From: Candidatus Hydrogenedentota bacterium
GTDB lineage: Bacteria > Hydrogenedentota > Hydrogenedentia > Hydrogenedentales > CAITNO01
Length of the DNA stretch: 64,000 nucleotides
Assembly: GCA_018056705.1 (NCBI GenBank)
Contig: JAGPFE010000008.1
Location: 1 to 64,000 of the forward strand
Direction: 5' to 3'
Under the pieces are notes generated by a model. That model saw nothing but the letters and a program-made list of their open reading frames with translations. It had not been told where the DNA came from and did no database searches. This document shows, piece after piece, positions 28,408-37,735 of the stretch. The position numbers and the translations under genes are program-made. The stretch's first letter is position 1. Each line of letters starts with the position of its first letter.

Positions 28408-29979
28408 ATGTTCCATCCCCAGCGAGAAATTCCAGAACCCGCTCTACAGCGGGGTTTACGCCTGCTGGTGTACGAAGTGGTGTTTGCCCAGGTTATGGGC
28501 ATTCTGACCACTGGCGGGTTTCTGATCGGTTTCGCCGTGCTGCTTGGGGCGGGGAACACCATGATCGGCCTGGTTTCCGCGCTGGGGCCGCTGGCCATGA
28601 CCCTGCAGGCTCCCGCGGTTTTCCTGGTGGAGCGTACCCGTCGCCGGAAACTGGTGCTCGTGCTGGGGGTTACCGTCAGTCGCTCTATGTGGTTTCTGAT
28701 CCCCATTGCGGCTCTTTTACTTCCGCCCCGGCAGGCCCTGATTTCGCTGCTGGTGATGCTGACGGTCCATTACGGGCTGATCAACGTGGCCACGTGCGCC
28801 TTCAACTCGTGGATGCGGGATCTGATTCCAGAAGAGGAGATCAACCGGGTTTTTACCCGTCGGCTGACGTGGGCCACCCTGGCTGGCGCGCTGGTCAGCC
28901 TGGCGGCTGCCCTGGGCATTGACGCCTGGGGCCACTGGCTGGGCGGATGGGGGGGTGGCGTGTTGACGGCGTACACGATCGTTTTTCTGGTTGCCGCCTG
29001 TGCCGGGGTGTTGAGCACCGCGCTGATCGCCATGGTACCCGAACCGGAGATGCGGAACGGGGAAACAGGCTCCGTGCTGCGGGCCCTGTTGCGGCCGTTC
29101 CGGGACGGCAATTTCCGGCAGTTGCTGATCTTTCTCGGGTGGTGGCAGTTTGCCGTGAACCTGGCCGCGCCCTTTTTTGCCGTGTACATGATTCGCCGGC
29201 TGGAACTGGGCATGGGCTGGGTGATCGGCGCGGCCACGCTAAGCCAGTTGGTCAATGTGCTTTTTTACCCGGTCTGGGGGCGTCTGGCCGATCGCTTCAG
29301 CAACAAGTCGGTGTTGCTGGTGTCGGCCCCGCTTTTTGTGTTTTCTTTCCTGTTGTGGCCCTTTACCACCCTGCCCGAGAAGCACGTGTTGACTATCCCG
29401 ATCCTGTTGTGTATCCACGTGCTGGCCGGAATCGGCACGGCTGGCGTCAACCTGTGTGTCAACAATCTTTCCCTGAAACTGGCTCCCCCGGGCCATGGAG
29501 GATCCTATCTGGCGGGTGCCGCTCTGATTTCCGGTATCGTGGCCACGTTTGCCCCGATTCTGGCAGGTATCGCTTCGGATGTGCTGGAAGACAGGGTGAT
29601 CAGCCTGGTGGTGCGTTACGTTGACGTGACCGTTGCTGCCGCTGCGCGGGAACTGCCCGCGCTGGACCTGCGCGGCCTGGACTACGTTTTTCTGGCGGCG
29701 TTTCTGCTGGGACTCTACGCCATGCATCGCCTGTTGAGCGTGCGGGAACAGGGTGAAACGGATGAAAGGGTCGTGAGGACGGCCGCCATGGGAGAGATTC
29801 TCCAGTTGGCCCGCCAGGTTTCCACCGCGGCCGGGGTGCGACATATACTGTCTTTCGTGACCTTGTTCCCCTTGTTGCGCGCGAAAGCCATCCGAGATCG
29901 GGACATGGACCTGTCAGCCCATAAGGATGTCCCCTTGACGAAGGTTTCAATCCATGAGTCATCCGGAACCAGTGATTAA
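28408..29979 (+). CDS. Major facilitator superfamily transporter
   Basis: 523 residues, strongly hydrophobic, with about 12 membrane spans. Short basic loops (VERTRRRKLV near residue 75; YPVWGRLADRFSNKSV near 290) match the loop-2 and loop-8 signatures of MFS proteins. Its 3' end overlaps aguB by 26 bases, so it is cotranscribed with the agmatine pathway. A role in polyamine or agmatine movement is a guess from context. ATG 28408 has only a weak ribosome site upstream. Confidence 0.82.
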   Translation: MFHPQREIPEPALQRGLRLLVYEVVFAQVMGILTTGGFLIGFAVLLGAGNTMIGLVSALGPLAMTLQAPAVFLVERTRRRKLVLVLGVTVSRSMWFLIPIAALLLPPRQALISLLVMLTVHYGLINVATCAFNSWMRDLIPEEEINRVFTRRLTWATLAGALVSLAAALGIDAWGHWLGGWGGGVLTAYTIVFLVAACAGVLSTALIAMVPEPEMRNGETGSVLRALLRPFRDGNFRQLLIFLGWWQFAVNLAAPFFAVYMIRRLELGMGWVIGAATLSQLVNVLFYPVWGRLADRFSNKSVLLVSAPLFVFSFLLWPFTTLPEKHVLTIPILLCIHVLAGIGTAGVNLCVNNLSLKLAPPGHGGSYLAGAALISGIVATFAPILAGIASDVLEDRVISLVVRYVDVTVAAAARELPALDLRGLDYVFLAAFLLGLYAMHRLLSVREQGETDERVVRTAAMGEILQLARQVSTAAGVRHILSFVTLFPLLRAKAIRDRDMDLSAHKDVPLTKVSIHESSGTSD

Positions 29980-30847
29980 AATCGCGGTTATTCAACCCAC
30001 GGTCGGGGATCAGCCGGACCGGAACCAGGCCCATGCCATGGAACTCGTTACCCGGGCGGCGGAAAAAGGGGCGAACATGATCTGCCTGCCCGAACTGTAC
30101 CGCACGCATTATTTCTGCCGGATCGAGTCGTTTCATCGGTTTGACCTGGCCATTCCAACGGATCATGCTTCCCTGGTGGACATGGCCTCGCTGGCCCGTC
30201 GCCTGGGAGTGGTGCTGATCGTTCCGTTCTTCGAGCGGGCCGCCCCGGGGCTCTATTACAACAGCGCCCTGATTTTTGACGCGGATGGTTCCGCGGCAGG
30301 ACACTACCGTAAAACCCATATCCCGGACGATCCAGGTTACTACGAAAAATATTATTTCGCGCCTGGAGACCTTGGAATCCGTGCCTTTGATACTGCTTTC
30401 GGTCGTATCGCCGTCCTGGTCTGCTGGGACCAGTGGTATCCCGAGGCGGCGCGTCTGGCCGCCCTGGATGGCGCGGAGATCCTGTTCTATCCCACGGCCA
30501 TTGGCTGGCACCCATCAGAAAAGGAACGCTACGGGGCGGTCCAGCGGGACGCCTGGATGACCGTTCAACGGGGACATGCCATCGCGAATGCCTGTTACGT
30601 GGCCGCGGCAAACCGGGTCGGTTTCGAACAGTCGGAAGGCGACCCGGCGGGTATCGAATTCTGGGGAACATCTTTCGTGGTAGGGCCCCAGGGTGAGGTC
30701 CTGGCTTGTGCCGGAGACACGGACGAGGCCGTGCTGTGCGTGGAAATTGACCGCGCGGCGATCGAGACCGTCCGTCGGAACTGGCCATTCCTGCGGGATC
30801 GCCGGGTGGACCTGTATGGCGAACTTACCCGGCGATGGCGGCGATGA
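29954..30847 (+). CDS. aguB: N-carbamoylputrescine amidase
   Basis: Hydrolyses N-carbamoylputrescine to putrescine, CO2 and ammonia in the cytoplasm. The 297-residue length is typical. The nitrilase-superfamily triad is visible: E47 in CLPELY, K120 in HYRKTHIP, and C157 in LVCWDQWYPEAAR. The YYEKYYFAPGD segment and NRVGFE are shared with AguB enzymes. It overlaps the MFS gene and lies 13 bases before aguA, giving a complete agmatine-to-putrescine route. Confidence 0.93.
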   Translation: MSHPEPVIKIAVIQPTVGDQPDRNQAHAMELVTRAAEKGANMICLPELYRTHYFCRIESFHRFDLAIPTDHASLVDMASLARRLGVVLIVPFFERAAPGLYYNSALIFDADGSAAGHYRKTHIPDDPGYYEKYYFAPGDLGIRAFDTAFGRIAVLVCWDQWYPEAARLAALDGAEILFYPTAIGWHPSEKERYGAVQRDAWMTVQRGHAIANACYVAAANRVGFEQSEGDPAGIEFWGTSFVVGPQGEVLACAGDTDEAVLCVEIDRAAIETVRRNWPFLRDRRVDLYGELTRRWRR

Positions 30848-30860
30848 TGGAGTGGAAGAC

Positions 30861-32024
30861 ATGGTATCTACCAGGAACGGCATGTTTTCCCAGGGCGACG
30901 GGGTGAGCATGACATCCGAGGACCAGCCATTTCACCCCAGGCTACCGGCAGAGTGGGAGCCCCAGGCGCGGGTGCACCTGGCCTGGCCGGTCAATCCTGC
31001 CGACTGGCCGGGGAAATATCACGCCGCGTGCTGGGCGGTCGCGGAAATTGCCCGGCTGGTTACCCGGCATACCCCGTTGTGCGTGACGACGACTGATATA
31101 TCGGCGTTGCAACGGGCGCGACGGGCCTTGGCACGGGCCGGCGTCGACATGGATAAAGTGCGGTTCGAGGTATTTCCGCTGGATCGTGGGTGGATGCGGG
31201 ATATCTCGCCATTCTGGGTGCTGAACCAGGCGGATGAACCTAGGCTGGAGGCGGTCCTGTTCGGATTCAATGGTTGGGCGCGTTATCCGAACTACCAGCG
31301 GGATGCCCGGTGGGCCGAGCACCAGGCGCGAACCATGGGGCTACGCGCGCGCCAGGCCGCGTGGAAAGATCGGCCCGTGGTACTGGAAGGAGGCGCGGTG
31401 GATACCAACGGCGAGGGAGTCCTGCTGGCCACGGAAGAGTGCCTGCTGGACACGGCCCGTCAACCGCGGAATCCAGGCATGTCCCGGGCGGATTACGAGG
31501 CCTGTTTTCAGGAATACCTGGGGATCCGCCAGGTGATCTGGCTGGGTGCCGGGATCGGGGGAGACGATACACATGGGCATGTCGATGACCTGTGCCGGTT
31601 CGTGGGGCCTCACCGCGTGGTGCTGTGTCGCGCGGCTCGGCCGGACGACCCCGATTACGCTGTTCTGGAAGAGAACCGGGAACGCCTTGAAGGGGTGACC
31701 TTGCCGGATGGGGCCCGCCTGGATGTGGTCTACCTGCCCATGCCTGAACCGGTGATGTTTGATGGGATGCGCTTGCCCGCGAGTTACGCCAATTTCCTCG
31801 TTACCAACGGCGCGGTGCTGGTTCCGACGTTTAACGATCCCGCGGACCGCGTGGCCCTTGGGATCCTGGCAGAGTGTTTTCCCGAACGGGAAGTCCGGGG
31901 AGTGCACGCGGTGGACCTCGTCTGGGGTCTGGGTACGGTGCATTGTCTTACCCACGAGGTACCGTGGGGTAATGGAGAGCCGGTTATTCCAGCACGCCGA
32001 AAAGGGGGTGCTTTTTCCAGGTGA
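30861..32024 (+). CDS. aguA: Agmatine deiminase
   Basis: Converts agmatine to N-carbamoylputrescine and ammonia; its product is the AguB substrate. The family features seen are AEWEPQARVHLAWP near the N-terminus, a catalytic region GGAVDTNGEGVLLATEECLL, the GGDDTHGHVDDLCRF block, and the catalytic Cys362 in GTVHCLTHEVP. ATG 30861 follows GGAAG; ATG 30909 would give a shorter product of 371 residues, nearer the family norm, and cannot be excluded. Its last 41 bases overlap the convergent U32 gene. Confidence 0.93.
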   Translation: MVSTRNGMFSQGDGVSMTSEDQPFHPRLPAEWEPQARVHLAWPVNPADWPGKYHAACWAVAEIARLVTRHTPLCVTTTDISALQRARRALARAGVDMDKVRFEVFPLDRGWMRDISPFWVLNQADEPRLEAVLFGFNGWARYPNYQRDARWAEHQARTMGLRARQAAWKDRPVVLEGGAVDTNGEGVLLATEECLLDTARQPRNPGMSRADYEACFQEYLGIRQVIWLGAGIGGDDTHGHVDDLCRFVGPHRVVLCRAARPDDPDYAVLEENRERLEGVTLPDGARLDVVYLPMPEPVMFDGMRLPASYANFLVTNGAVLVPTFNDPADRVALGILAECFPEREVRGVHAVDLVWGLGTVHCLTHEVPWGNGEPVIPARRKGGAFSR

Positions 32025-34218
32025 TCGGGTCCGGCCCACTGGAAGAAAAGGTTTCGGTAACCCGCACCTCCTCCAGGATGGCCTGCGCCTCGAGATCGCT
32101 CCACGTGAAATCATAGATCCAGTGCGCCCGTTCCGCGCCTGGAATAAGCCGGGGTGGAAGGGCCACGGGGGACGCGCTTACGGAGTAGGTTATACCATCG
32201 CGCCGGAAAACCTTGAGCGTGATGCTGGGTTCGTTCAAGTGGATACGGTGGTCTCGCGGTACCGGTCCGGGTGCCCGTGACTGAAACGCCGGGGGGTGCC
32301 CCCAGACCGCGATAGCCAGGACGCCCACGGGCAGGGTATCTACCAGGCGGTTCCACGTGTCGCGGTCGCATTCCAGGGAAACCTGCGCGATCTGGACGCC
32401 TGCGCCGGTCACATGGGCAATGGCCGCGCGGTTCATGAGATGAAACCCTGAACCGGCGATCAGCGTGAGTTTTCGCCTGCCCAGGGATCGGATCACCTGG
32501 AGATGGCCCACGTTGGACAGTATCAGGTTTCTGGCCCCCGTGGCGAGCCCTTTTTTCAACGCGCCGAGGAAGGATTCACGAGCCTCCAGTCCAAAATAGA
32601 ACTGGGGTAACACGAGTCCAAGCCGTTCACCATGACCGGTAACCCGTACAAGCCGCGTGAAATCCTTGTCATGAACTGCGTTCAGGGGCACCACCAGCCG
32701 GGTTTCCCGGTTTCCGGGCGCATCCCTGAATACGGGTGTTTCTGCCATGTCGATCGCGGCTTCTACCGTGGGCAGCACGATCCACCGGGTAGGAGGTATA
32801 CCGGGCTGGGGAACGTCCAGGCGGACAAGAACCGGCGTGCGGGCAGCGCGCGGTATGGGATCGCTGGCGTTCGAATGATCTTCGCCGGAAACCGGGGGGA
32901 CCGCTATTTCCATGATCGCGTCGATCATTTCCTGGATACGCCGGGAAAAGCCGCGGCTTACCGCGTCGGCGTCACTCGCCTTGACGATCCAGCATCCCGG
33001 TGGAACGGGAAAAGGAGCGGCCACGTCAATGGTTGCGCCCACGGGTGGCCGTTTGACGCTTTTACCCTTGTAACGGATCTCGCGGATGGTAAAACCCTGG
33101 GGCGGCTGGGTGGGCGAGCGCTGGATCCGCACCCGGTCTCCCACCTTCAGATGAACTCGGGGAGTGATCCGGAAAAATCCCGGAAAGTCCGACGGTTCAC
33201 TCCTGCCGACGCGCCTGCCCGACTGGGTCTCCCGCGCGCCGAGCACGGGGGGCGCGTTGCTGAGGTAATACCCCGTGTGGGGCTCCCGGCCCACGGCTGT
33301 GTCGAGCAGGCCGCGGGCCTCTTCCATGACCTCCGCGGTGAGGCCAGGCCAGGCGTCGATCAGTAGCCGGTAGGCCCGGACGATCTGGGCAATCTGCTCC
33401 GGGGGCTTCATGCGCCCCTCGATCTTGAAACAGTTGATGCCCGAGGCGATCAGCCGCTCGAGTATCGGCGCGGCGCACAGGTCCCGCATGGAATAAGCGG
33501 GAAAGTTCCGCGGCTGATCGGCGGGCGGTGTTGCTGCCGGGGAGGCATCCGTGTGTTCGGATGGAGTTTCTGGAATACCTGAAAACAGGCGGCGGCAGGG
33601 TTGCAGGCAGCGTCCCCGGTTCGCGCTTTTTCCGTGAATCAGGCCACTCGCGAAGCATTGTCCCGACATGGAATAGCACATCGCGCCATGGACGAAGGTT
33701 TCCAGTTCGATTTCGCAGGACCGCCGGATTTCCCGGATTTCCTCGATGGTGCATTCCCGTGCCAGGATGACCCGGGAAAAGCCCATCTGTCGCGCGGCCA
33801 GGGCGCCGTCCACGTTGTGAATGGTCATCTGGGTGGACGCGTGAATCGGTATTTCGGGGCAGACGGCCTGGGCCAGCCGGGCCGTTCCGATGTCCTGGAC
33901 GATCAGGGCGTCGGGGTGGATCTGTTGCAGTTCCCTTAACAGGGCTTCAAGCCGGTCCAGTTCCCCGTCCTTGATGATGGTGTTGACCGTCAGGTAAAGC
34001 CGTTTACCGTGACGGTGGGCGTACCCGGCCATCCGGATCAGTTCATCGGTGGTGAAGTTGGGCGCGCGCATCCGGGCGTTGAAATCCCGAGTGCCCGCGT
34101 AAACCGCGTCCGCGCCCGCGTCCAGGGCCGCGCAGAAGGCTTCCATCCGCCCCGCTGGCGCGAGCAGTTCCGGTTTTTCCTGTTTCCTGGAACGACTGGA
34201 GGAGACTTGATGAGTCAT
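31984..34218 (-). CDS. U32 family protein (peptidase U32 / RNA hydroxylation type)
   Basis: 744 residues on the minus strand. The N-terminal part shows the U32 signature: PELLAPAGRMEAFCAALDAGADAVYAG, TVNTIIKDGELDRL, IHASTQMTIHN, and the core FVHGAMCYSMSGQCF with RGRCLQPCRR, supplying conserved cysteines. FKIEGRMKPPEQI is also diagnostic. Members include factors for 23S rRNA and tRNA hydroxylation and so-called collagenases; which role applies here is not decidable. A long C-terminal extension resembles DUF3656-type regions. ATG 34218 is chosen. The 3' ends of this gene and aguA overlap by 41 bases. Confidence 0.85.
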   Translation of the reverse strand: MTHQVSSSRSRKQEKPELLAPAGRMEAFCAALDAGADAVYAGTRDFNARMRAPNFTTDELIRMAGYAHRHGKRLYLTVNTIIKDGELDRLEALLRELQQIHPDALIVQDIGTARLAQAVCPEIPIHASTQMTIHNVDGALAARQMGFSRVILARECTIEEIREIRRSCEIELETFVHGAMCYSMSGQCFASGLIHGKSANRGRCLQPCRRLFSGIPETPSEHTDASPAATPPADQPRNFPAYSMRDLCAAPILERLIASGINCFKIEGRMKPPEQIAQIVRAYRLLIDAWPGLTAEVMEEARGLLDTAVGREPHTGYYLSNAPPVLGARETQSGRRVGRSEPSDFPGFFRITPRVHLKVGDRVRIQRSPTQPPQGFTIREIRYKGKSVKRPPVGATIDVAAPFPVPPGCWIVKASDADAVSRGFSRRIQEMIDAIMEIAVPPVSGEDHSNASDPIPRAARTPVLVRLDVPQPGIPPTRWIVLPTVEAAIDMAETPVFRDAPGNRETRLVVPLNAVHDKDFTRLVRVTGHGERLGLVLPQFYFGLEARESFLGALKKGLATGARNLILSNVGHLQVIRSLGRRKLTLIAGSGFHLMNRAAIAHVTGAGVQIAQVSLECDRDTWNRLVDTLPVGVLAIAVWGHPPAFQSRAPGPVPRDHRIHLNEPSITLKVFRRDGITYSVSASPVALPPRLIPGAERAHWIYDFTWSDLEAQAILEEVRVTETFSSSGPDPITWKKHPLFGVLE

Positions 34219-34255
34219 GAATGACGATGCTCTCTTGCGAAAGGTTGTAAGCGGA

Positions 34256-34261
34256 ATTATA
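34256..34261 (-). promoter_or_regulatory. Possible -10 element of the U32 gene
   Basis: The minus strand reads TATAAT at 34261-34256, about 37 bases before the U32 start codon. The -35 position is poor (TATTTT or TTATTT), so only the -10 is well supported. Confidence 0.35.
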
Positions 34262-34298
34262 CCGTTAGTGTTTCCCGGAAAATAAGACGAAAAATATA

Positions 34299-34327
34299 TT
34301 GTCAAATACGGCCGATTGGGCTAAAAT
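34299..34327 (+). promoter_or_regulatory. Sigma70 promoter of the PASTA gene
   Basis: TTGTCA (34299-34304), 17-base spacer, TAAAAT (34322-34327). Start of transcription would be near 34334, leaving a leader of about 115 bases. Confidence 0.55.
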
Positions 34328-34449
34328 AATTCTTGACAGTCATCCAGTCTCAGGCCGAATCGAAATAATCGAAACAGGCCGGTTACCGTCCAGTATGGTT
34401 TGACACGGGCCGGGGATGCCGGATGGCCGGAACACGGAAGGATGGGTAT

Positions 34450-36510
34450 ATGGCGTGGAAGCAAGGCGTTAGTGGGATGCCAGGTTGGCGCGGACTCGCG
34501 GGATGTCTGCTGGCGGTGGCCCTGTTCTGGGGGTGTGAGGCGGGGGCAGTTACTGTTCCGGATGTGACGGGGCTGGCCCTGGCCACCGCGCAGAGCCAAT
34601 TGACCGCGGCTGGCCTGTATGCCGTGGTTACAACCGCTTGCTCCGATGAAGCGGCAATCCATACGGTGCTGGATCAGGATCCCGTGGCGGGTGCCGATGT
34701 TACGGCGGGGTCGAGCGTGGCCCTGACGGTGGTGAGTGGTCCCTGCACCGTGCTGGTTCCCGCGTTGACGGGTCTTACCAGTGATGCCGCCCAGGCGCTG
34801 TTACAGGCGGCGGGGTTATACGCGACGATACAGGCCCAGTGCGACGATAACATTCCCGCGCAAACGGTGTTGAGTCAGGATCCTGTGACTCAGCAGCCGG
34901 TAAATGTCGGGTCCAGTGTGGTTCTGGTGGTTTCTTCCGGTCCCTGCGCGGTGGTGCCGTCCGTGATTGGGTATCCAGAGCAGCAGGCGCGGCAGGTGAT
35001 TGAATCGGCGGGATTTTTTGTTTCAGGCATTCAACGTCAATGTAGCGACCTGATCGCGATTGGGGATGTCGCCGTGCAGATTCCGGCGGGAGGATCGCAG
35101 GCAGGGAACGGAACTGGTGTTACCCTGGTTGTTTCTAATGGCCGGTGTACCAGCACGGGAGGAGGACTGGGAAGCGTGCTGGTTCCGACGATTATAGGCC
35201 TGGGTGAAATCGAGGCTTCCAGTCGGATTCGGGCCGCTGGCCTGGTGCCGGGAACGGCCACAAAAGTGTGCACGCAGGATGTGCCGTCCGGCGTGATCAT
35301 GACCCAGAGTCCCGCGCCGTTGACTTCACTGTCGCCGGGTGGTGTCGTAACCTACCAGGTGTCGGTTGGACCCTGTGTGAATGTACCTAACCTGGTAGGC
35401 CTTACCCGGAATGACGCCCTTGCGGCCCTGGCGGAGGTCGGGTTGGCCGCGGGAACCGTTACCCGCCAGTGCCAGGTTTCCGGAGAAAATGACGTGGTTG
35501 TAGCGCAGGCAGTGGCCGCGGGGATACAGGTCAATCCGGGAACAACCGTGGCGCTCACGGTCTCCGACACGACTTGCGTGACCGTTCCCGGAATAACCGG
35601 GTTGACGCTCACTGCCGCGCAATCTGCGCTTGCCACGGTCAATTTGTATCTTAACGTAACAACGTCGGCCTGTGACGATACCACTACCAGCGGTATTCTG
35701 AGCCAGACTCCCTCCGCAGGGACGCTGGTGAGTTCAGGTACTACCGTGGACGTGATCGTATCCACCGGCCCCTGCCCGGTTACGGTTCCTGATGTGATTG
35801 GCAAAACGGAACTGGAAGCCCGTAATGCCATTGCGACTGTCGGATTGATCGTGGCGGTTCAGTCGGAGTGCAACAATCGGGTGGCCACGGGCTCGGTTAT
35901 CCGTCAGGTACCTTTGCCGAACGCCACGGTAGATCCAGGCAGCGAAGTTACCATTCACGTTTCCACGGGGAAGTGTCCTGTAATTTTGCCCAGTGTGGTG
36001 GGCCTTTCATATGAAGACGCGCGGGGTGAATTGATCAACGCGGGTATAGATCCGGTGAATATCAAGGTAGTGAAGCAGTTCCGCGATGACATTCCTGCCA
36101 ATCAAGTCATCAGTCAGTCTCCGGGTGCGGAAACGGAAGTACCTGCGGGTACGGTGGTTACACTCGTGGTGTCCCGGGGTACCAAGCCGGAACCGCCTGA
36201 CAACTCCCAGATTGAGCAGGTACTGTATAACGGCTTCGTTTTGGCGGATAGAAACAGTGACGGAAAGTTGACGTTTGAAGAAGCCCTGGATGTCCTTCCT
36301 GGGCTTACGGAAGATGTATTCAACGCGATCGACGCGAACGGCGATGGGGCGATTACCCAGGAAGAACTGGCCCGGTTCCTGCGGATTGGAGGATGCTTCG
36401 GCTGTCTCCGGAGGCTCTGGCCGTTCAAGATGATGGGGGGCGACCTGCTGCTGTTCGGAATCAGCCTGATGACCCTGGCCACGGTTTCGTTACGCCGCAA
36501 CGTTAGATAA
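34450..36510 (+). CDS. Secreted protein with eight PASTA repeats, two EF-hands and a C-terminal membrane tail
   Basis: 686 residues. A signal-like segment (about 15-35) is followed by eight PASTA repeats of 65-75 residues. Each opens with a VPxxxGL-type motif and ends in a V-beta strand. Repeats 1-7 carry two cysteines each, one mid-repeat and one in an SGPC-like end, which could form disulfides; repeat 8 has none. Two EF-hand loops follow, DRNSDGKLTFEE and DANGDGAITQEE (about 599-640). The tail has GGCFGC, MMGGD, a hydrophobic segment and RR (about 648-686). No kinase or penicillin-binding domain is present, unlike the usual PASTA proteins. ATG 34450 follows GGAAGGA; an upstream ATG (34423) lacks a site. 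Confidence 0.85.
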   Translation: MAWKQGVSGMPGWRGLAGCLLAVALFWGCEAGAVTVPDVTGLALATAQSQLTAAGLYAVVTTACSDEAAIHTVLDQDPVAGADVTAGSSVALTVVSGPCTVLVPALTGLTSDAAQALLQAAGLYATIQAQCDDNIPAQTVLSQDPVTQQPVNVGSSVVLVVSSGPCAVVPSVIGYPEQQARQVIESAGFFVSGIQRQCSDLIAIGDVAVQIPAGGSQAGNGTGVTLVVSNGRCTSTGGGLGSVLVPTIIGLGEIEASSRIRAAGLVPGTATKVCTQDVPSGVIMTQSPAPLTSLSPGGVVTYQVSVGPCVNVPNLVGLTRNDALAALAEVGLAAGTVTRQCQVSGENDVVVAQAVAAGIQVNPGTTVALTVSDTTCVTVPGITGLTLTAAQSALATVNLYLNVTTSACDDTTTSGILSQTPSAGTLVSSGTTVDVIVSTGPCPVTVPDVIGKTELEARNAIATVGLIVAVQSECNNRVATGSVIRQVPLPNATVDPGSEVTIHVSTGKCPVILPSVVGLSYEDARGELINAGIDPVNIKVVKQFRDDIPANQVISQSPGAETEVPAGTVVTLVVSRGTKPEPPDNSQIEQVLYNGFVLADRNSDGKLTFEEALDVLPGLTEDVFNAIDANGDGAITQEELARFLRIGGCFGCLRRLWPFKMMGGDLLLFGISLMTLATVSLRRNVR

Positions 36511-36525
36511 TCCGGAACACGCGAA

Positions 36526-36565
36526 ATAAAATCCCCGGGCTTGATTCGAAGTCCGGGGATTTTAT
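36526..36565. terminator. Strong bidirectional terminator
   Basis: ATAAAATCCCCGG (36526-36538) pairs with CCGGGGATTTTAT (36553-36565). The inner CTT/AAG pairing extends the stem to about 17 bp with a 6-base loop. A/T runs on both sides let it serve both the PASTA gene and the convergent epimerase gene. Confidence 0.92.
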
Positions 36566-36582
36566 TATTGCGCGCGCGTGGA

Positions 36583-37551
36583 TCAGATACCCCGTTGTAA
36601 CTGTTCCCGAATGTACGCGACCACGCTGTCGATGATTTCGTTCAGGCTGGTTTTCGGCGTGTAACCGATCAGGGCCCGGATTTTATCCAGGCAGGGAGCC
36701 CGGTGGCGCATGTCTTCGTAACCTGGCCCAAATGCCTGGGTGTAAGGAATATACCGGATGGACGAGGAACTACCGGTGCGAGCGATGACCCGCTTTGCCA
36801 GTTCCTCGATGGTGACGCGTTCCTGGCTGCCCACGTTAAACACCTGGCCAAGAGCCGCCGGGCAATCCATCAGGGCCATCAGGGCGGGTACCACGTCGCC
36901 CACGTAGGCGAAACATCGCGTCTGCTGCCCGTCTCCGTACACCGTCAACGGCTCACCCAGCAGGGCCTGGCGCGCGAAGGTGGGAATCACCATGCCATAC
37001 CTGCCGGTCTGTCGTGGGCCGACCGTGTTGAACAGGCGGGCAATGATGACTGGGTGACGTTTTTCGTACCAGTAAGCGAGGGCCAGGAATTCATCTACCG
37101 CTTTCGATTCAGCGTAGCACCATCGGTACCGGTCTGTTGGCCCGATGACGCGGTCGTCGTTTTCCCGGAACACGTCACCCACGCCTTTGCCGTAGACCTC
37201 GCTCGTCGAGGTGATGAGCAGGGGCTTCCGGTAGCGGCAGGTTTCCTCGAGCACGGTTTCCGTGCCGCGGATATTGTTGACAATCGTGCGGATGGGATGA
37301 TTGACTACCAGTTGTACGCCCACCGTGGCCGCCAGGTGATACACCCGGTCCACGTCCCTTACCAGGTCGCGCACGATGTCCTGGTTCAACGTGGAATCCA
37401 CCACGCAACGGATCCCGGGCAGGTGCTCGATATTTTCGAACCGGCCCGTGCTCAGGTCGTCCAGAACAAATACTTCATCACCCCGTTGTACCAGGGCCTC
37501 ACAAAGATGGGACCCGATGAATCCGGCCCCGCCAGTTACCAGCACGCGCAT
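36583..37551 (-). CDS. NAD-dependent sugar-nucleotide epimerase/dehydratase
   Basis: 322 residues on the minus strand, extended SDR family. The Rossmann motif is GGAGFIG (7-13). STSEVYG and the catalytic YAESK motif (Tyr and Lys) are present, as are RLFNTVGPRQ and the YGDGQQTRCFAYVGDVV substrate region. The sequence is closest in style to UDP-glucuronate decarboxylase or UDP-glucose 4-epimerase-like enzymes; the exact sugar is not certain. ATG 37551 follows GGAGAAA on the minus strand. It probably supplies a nucleotide sugar for envelope polysaccharide. Confidence 0.88.
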   Translation of the reverse strand: MRVLVTGGAGFIGSHLCEALVQRGDEVFVLDDLSTGRFENIEHLPGIRCVVDSTLNQDIVRDLVRDVDRVYHLAATVGVQLVVNHPIRTIVNNIRGTETVLEETCRYRKPLLITSTSEVYGKGVGDVFRENDDRVIGPTDRYRWCYAESKAVDEFLALAYWYEKRHPVIIARLFNTVGPRQTGRYGMVIPTFARQALLGEPLTVYGDGQQTRCFAYVGDVVPALMALMDCPAALGQVFNVGSQERVTIEELAKRVIARTGSSSSIRYIPYTQAFGPGYEDMRHRAPCLDKIRALIGYTPKTSLNEIIDSVVAYIREQLQRGI

Positions 37552-37648
37552 GACAAGATTTCTCCGGTTCAAGGTGAAAGCAGGGACATACTACTCCATG
37601 GCGGGAACCGGGAAAAAACCATGCCGGTAAGGATTCAGGATCGCGCGG

Positions 37649-37678
37649 ATGACTTTTCCCTGCTTGCTGGGGTATGAT
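37649..37678 (+). promoter_or_regulatory. Possible promoter of the HEAT-repeat gene
   Basis: ATGACT (37649-37654), 18-base spacer, TATGAT (37673-37678), in the 184-base divergent gap between the epimerase and HEAT-repeat genes. Confidence 0.4.
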
Positions 37679-37735
37679 GCTGTGTGTTGCCCGCGCGAAA
37701 AGATGAGGCGTGAGCAACAGGTTGGAGGAAGCGAT

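Noticed and set aside
34333-34338. TTGACA upstream of the PASTA gene
   Set aside because: No -10 at 16-18 bases; the TTGTCA/TAAAAT pair just upstream is better.
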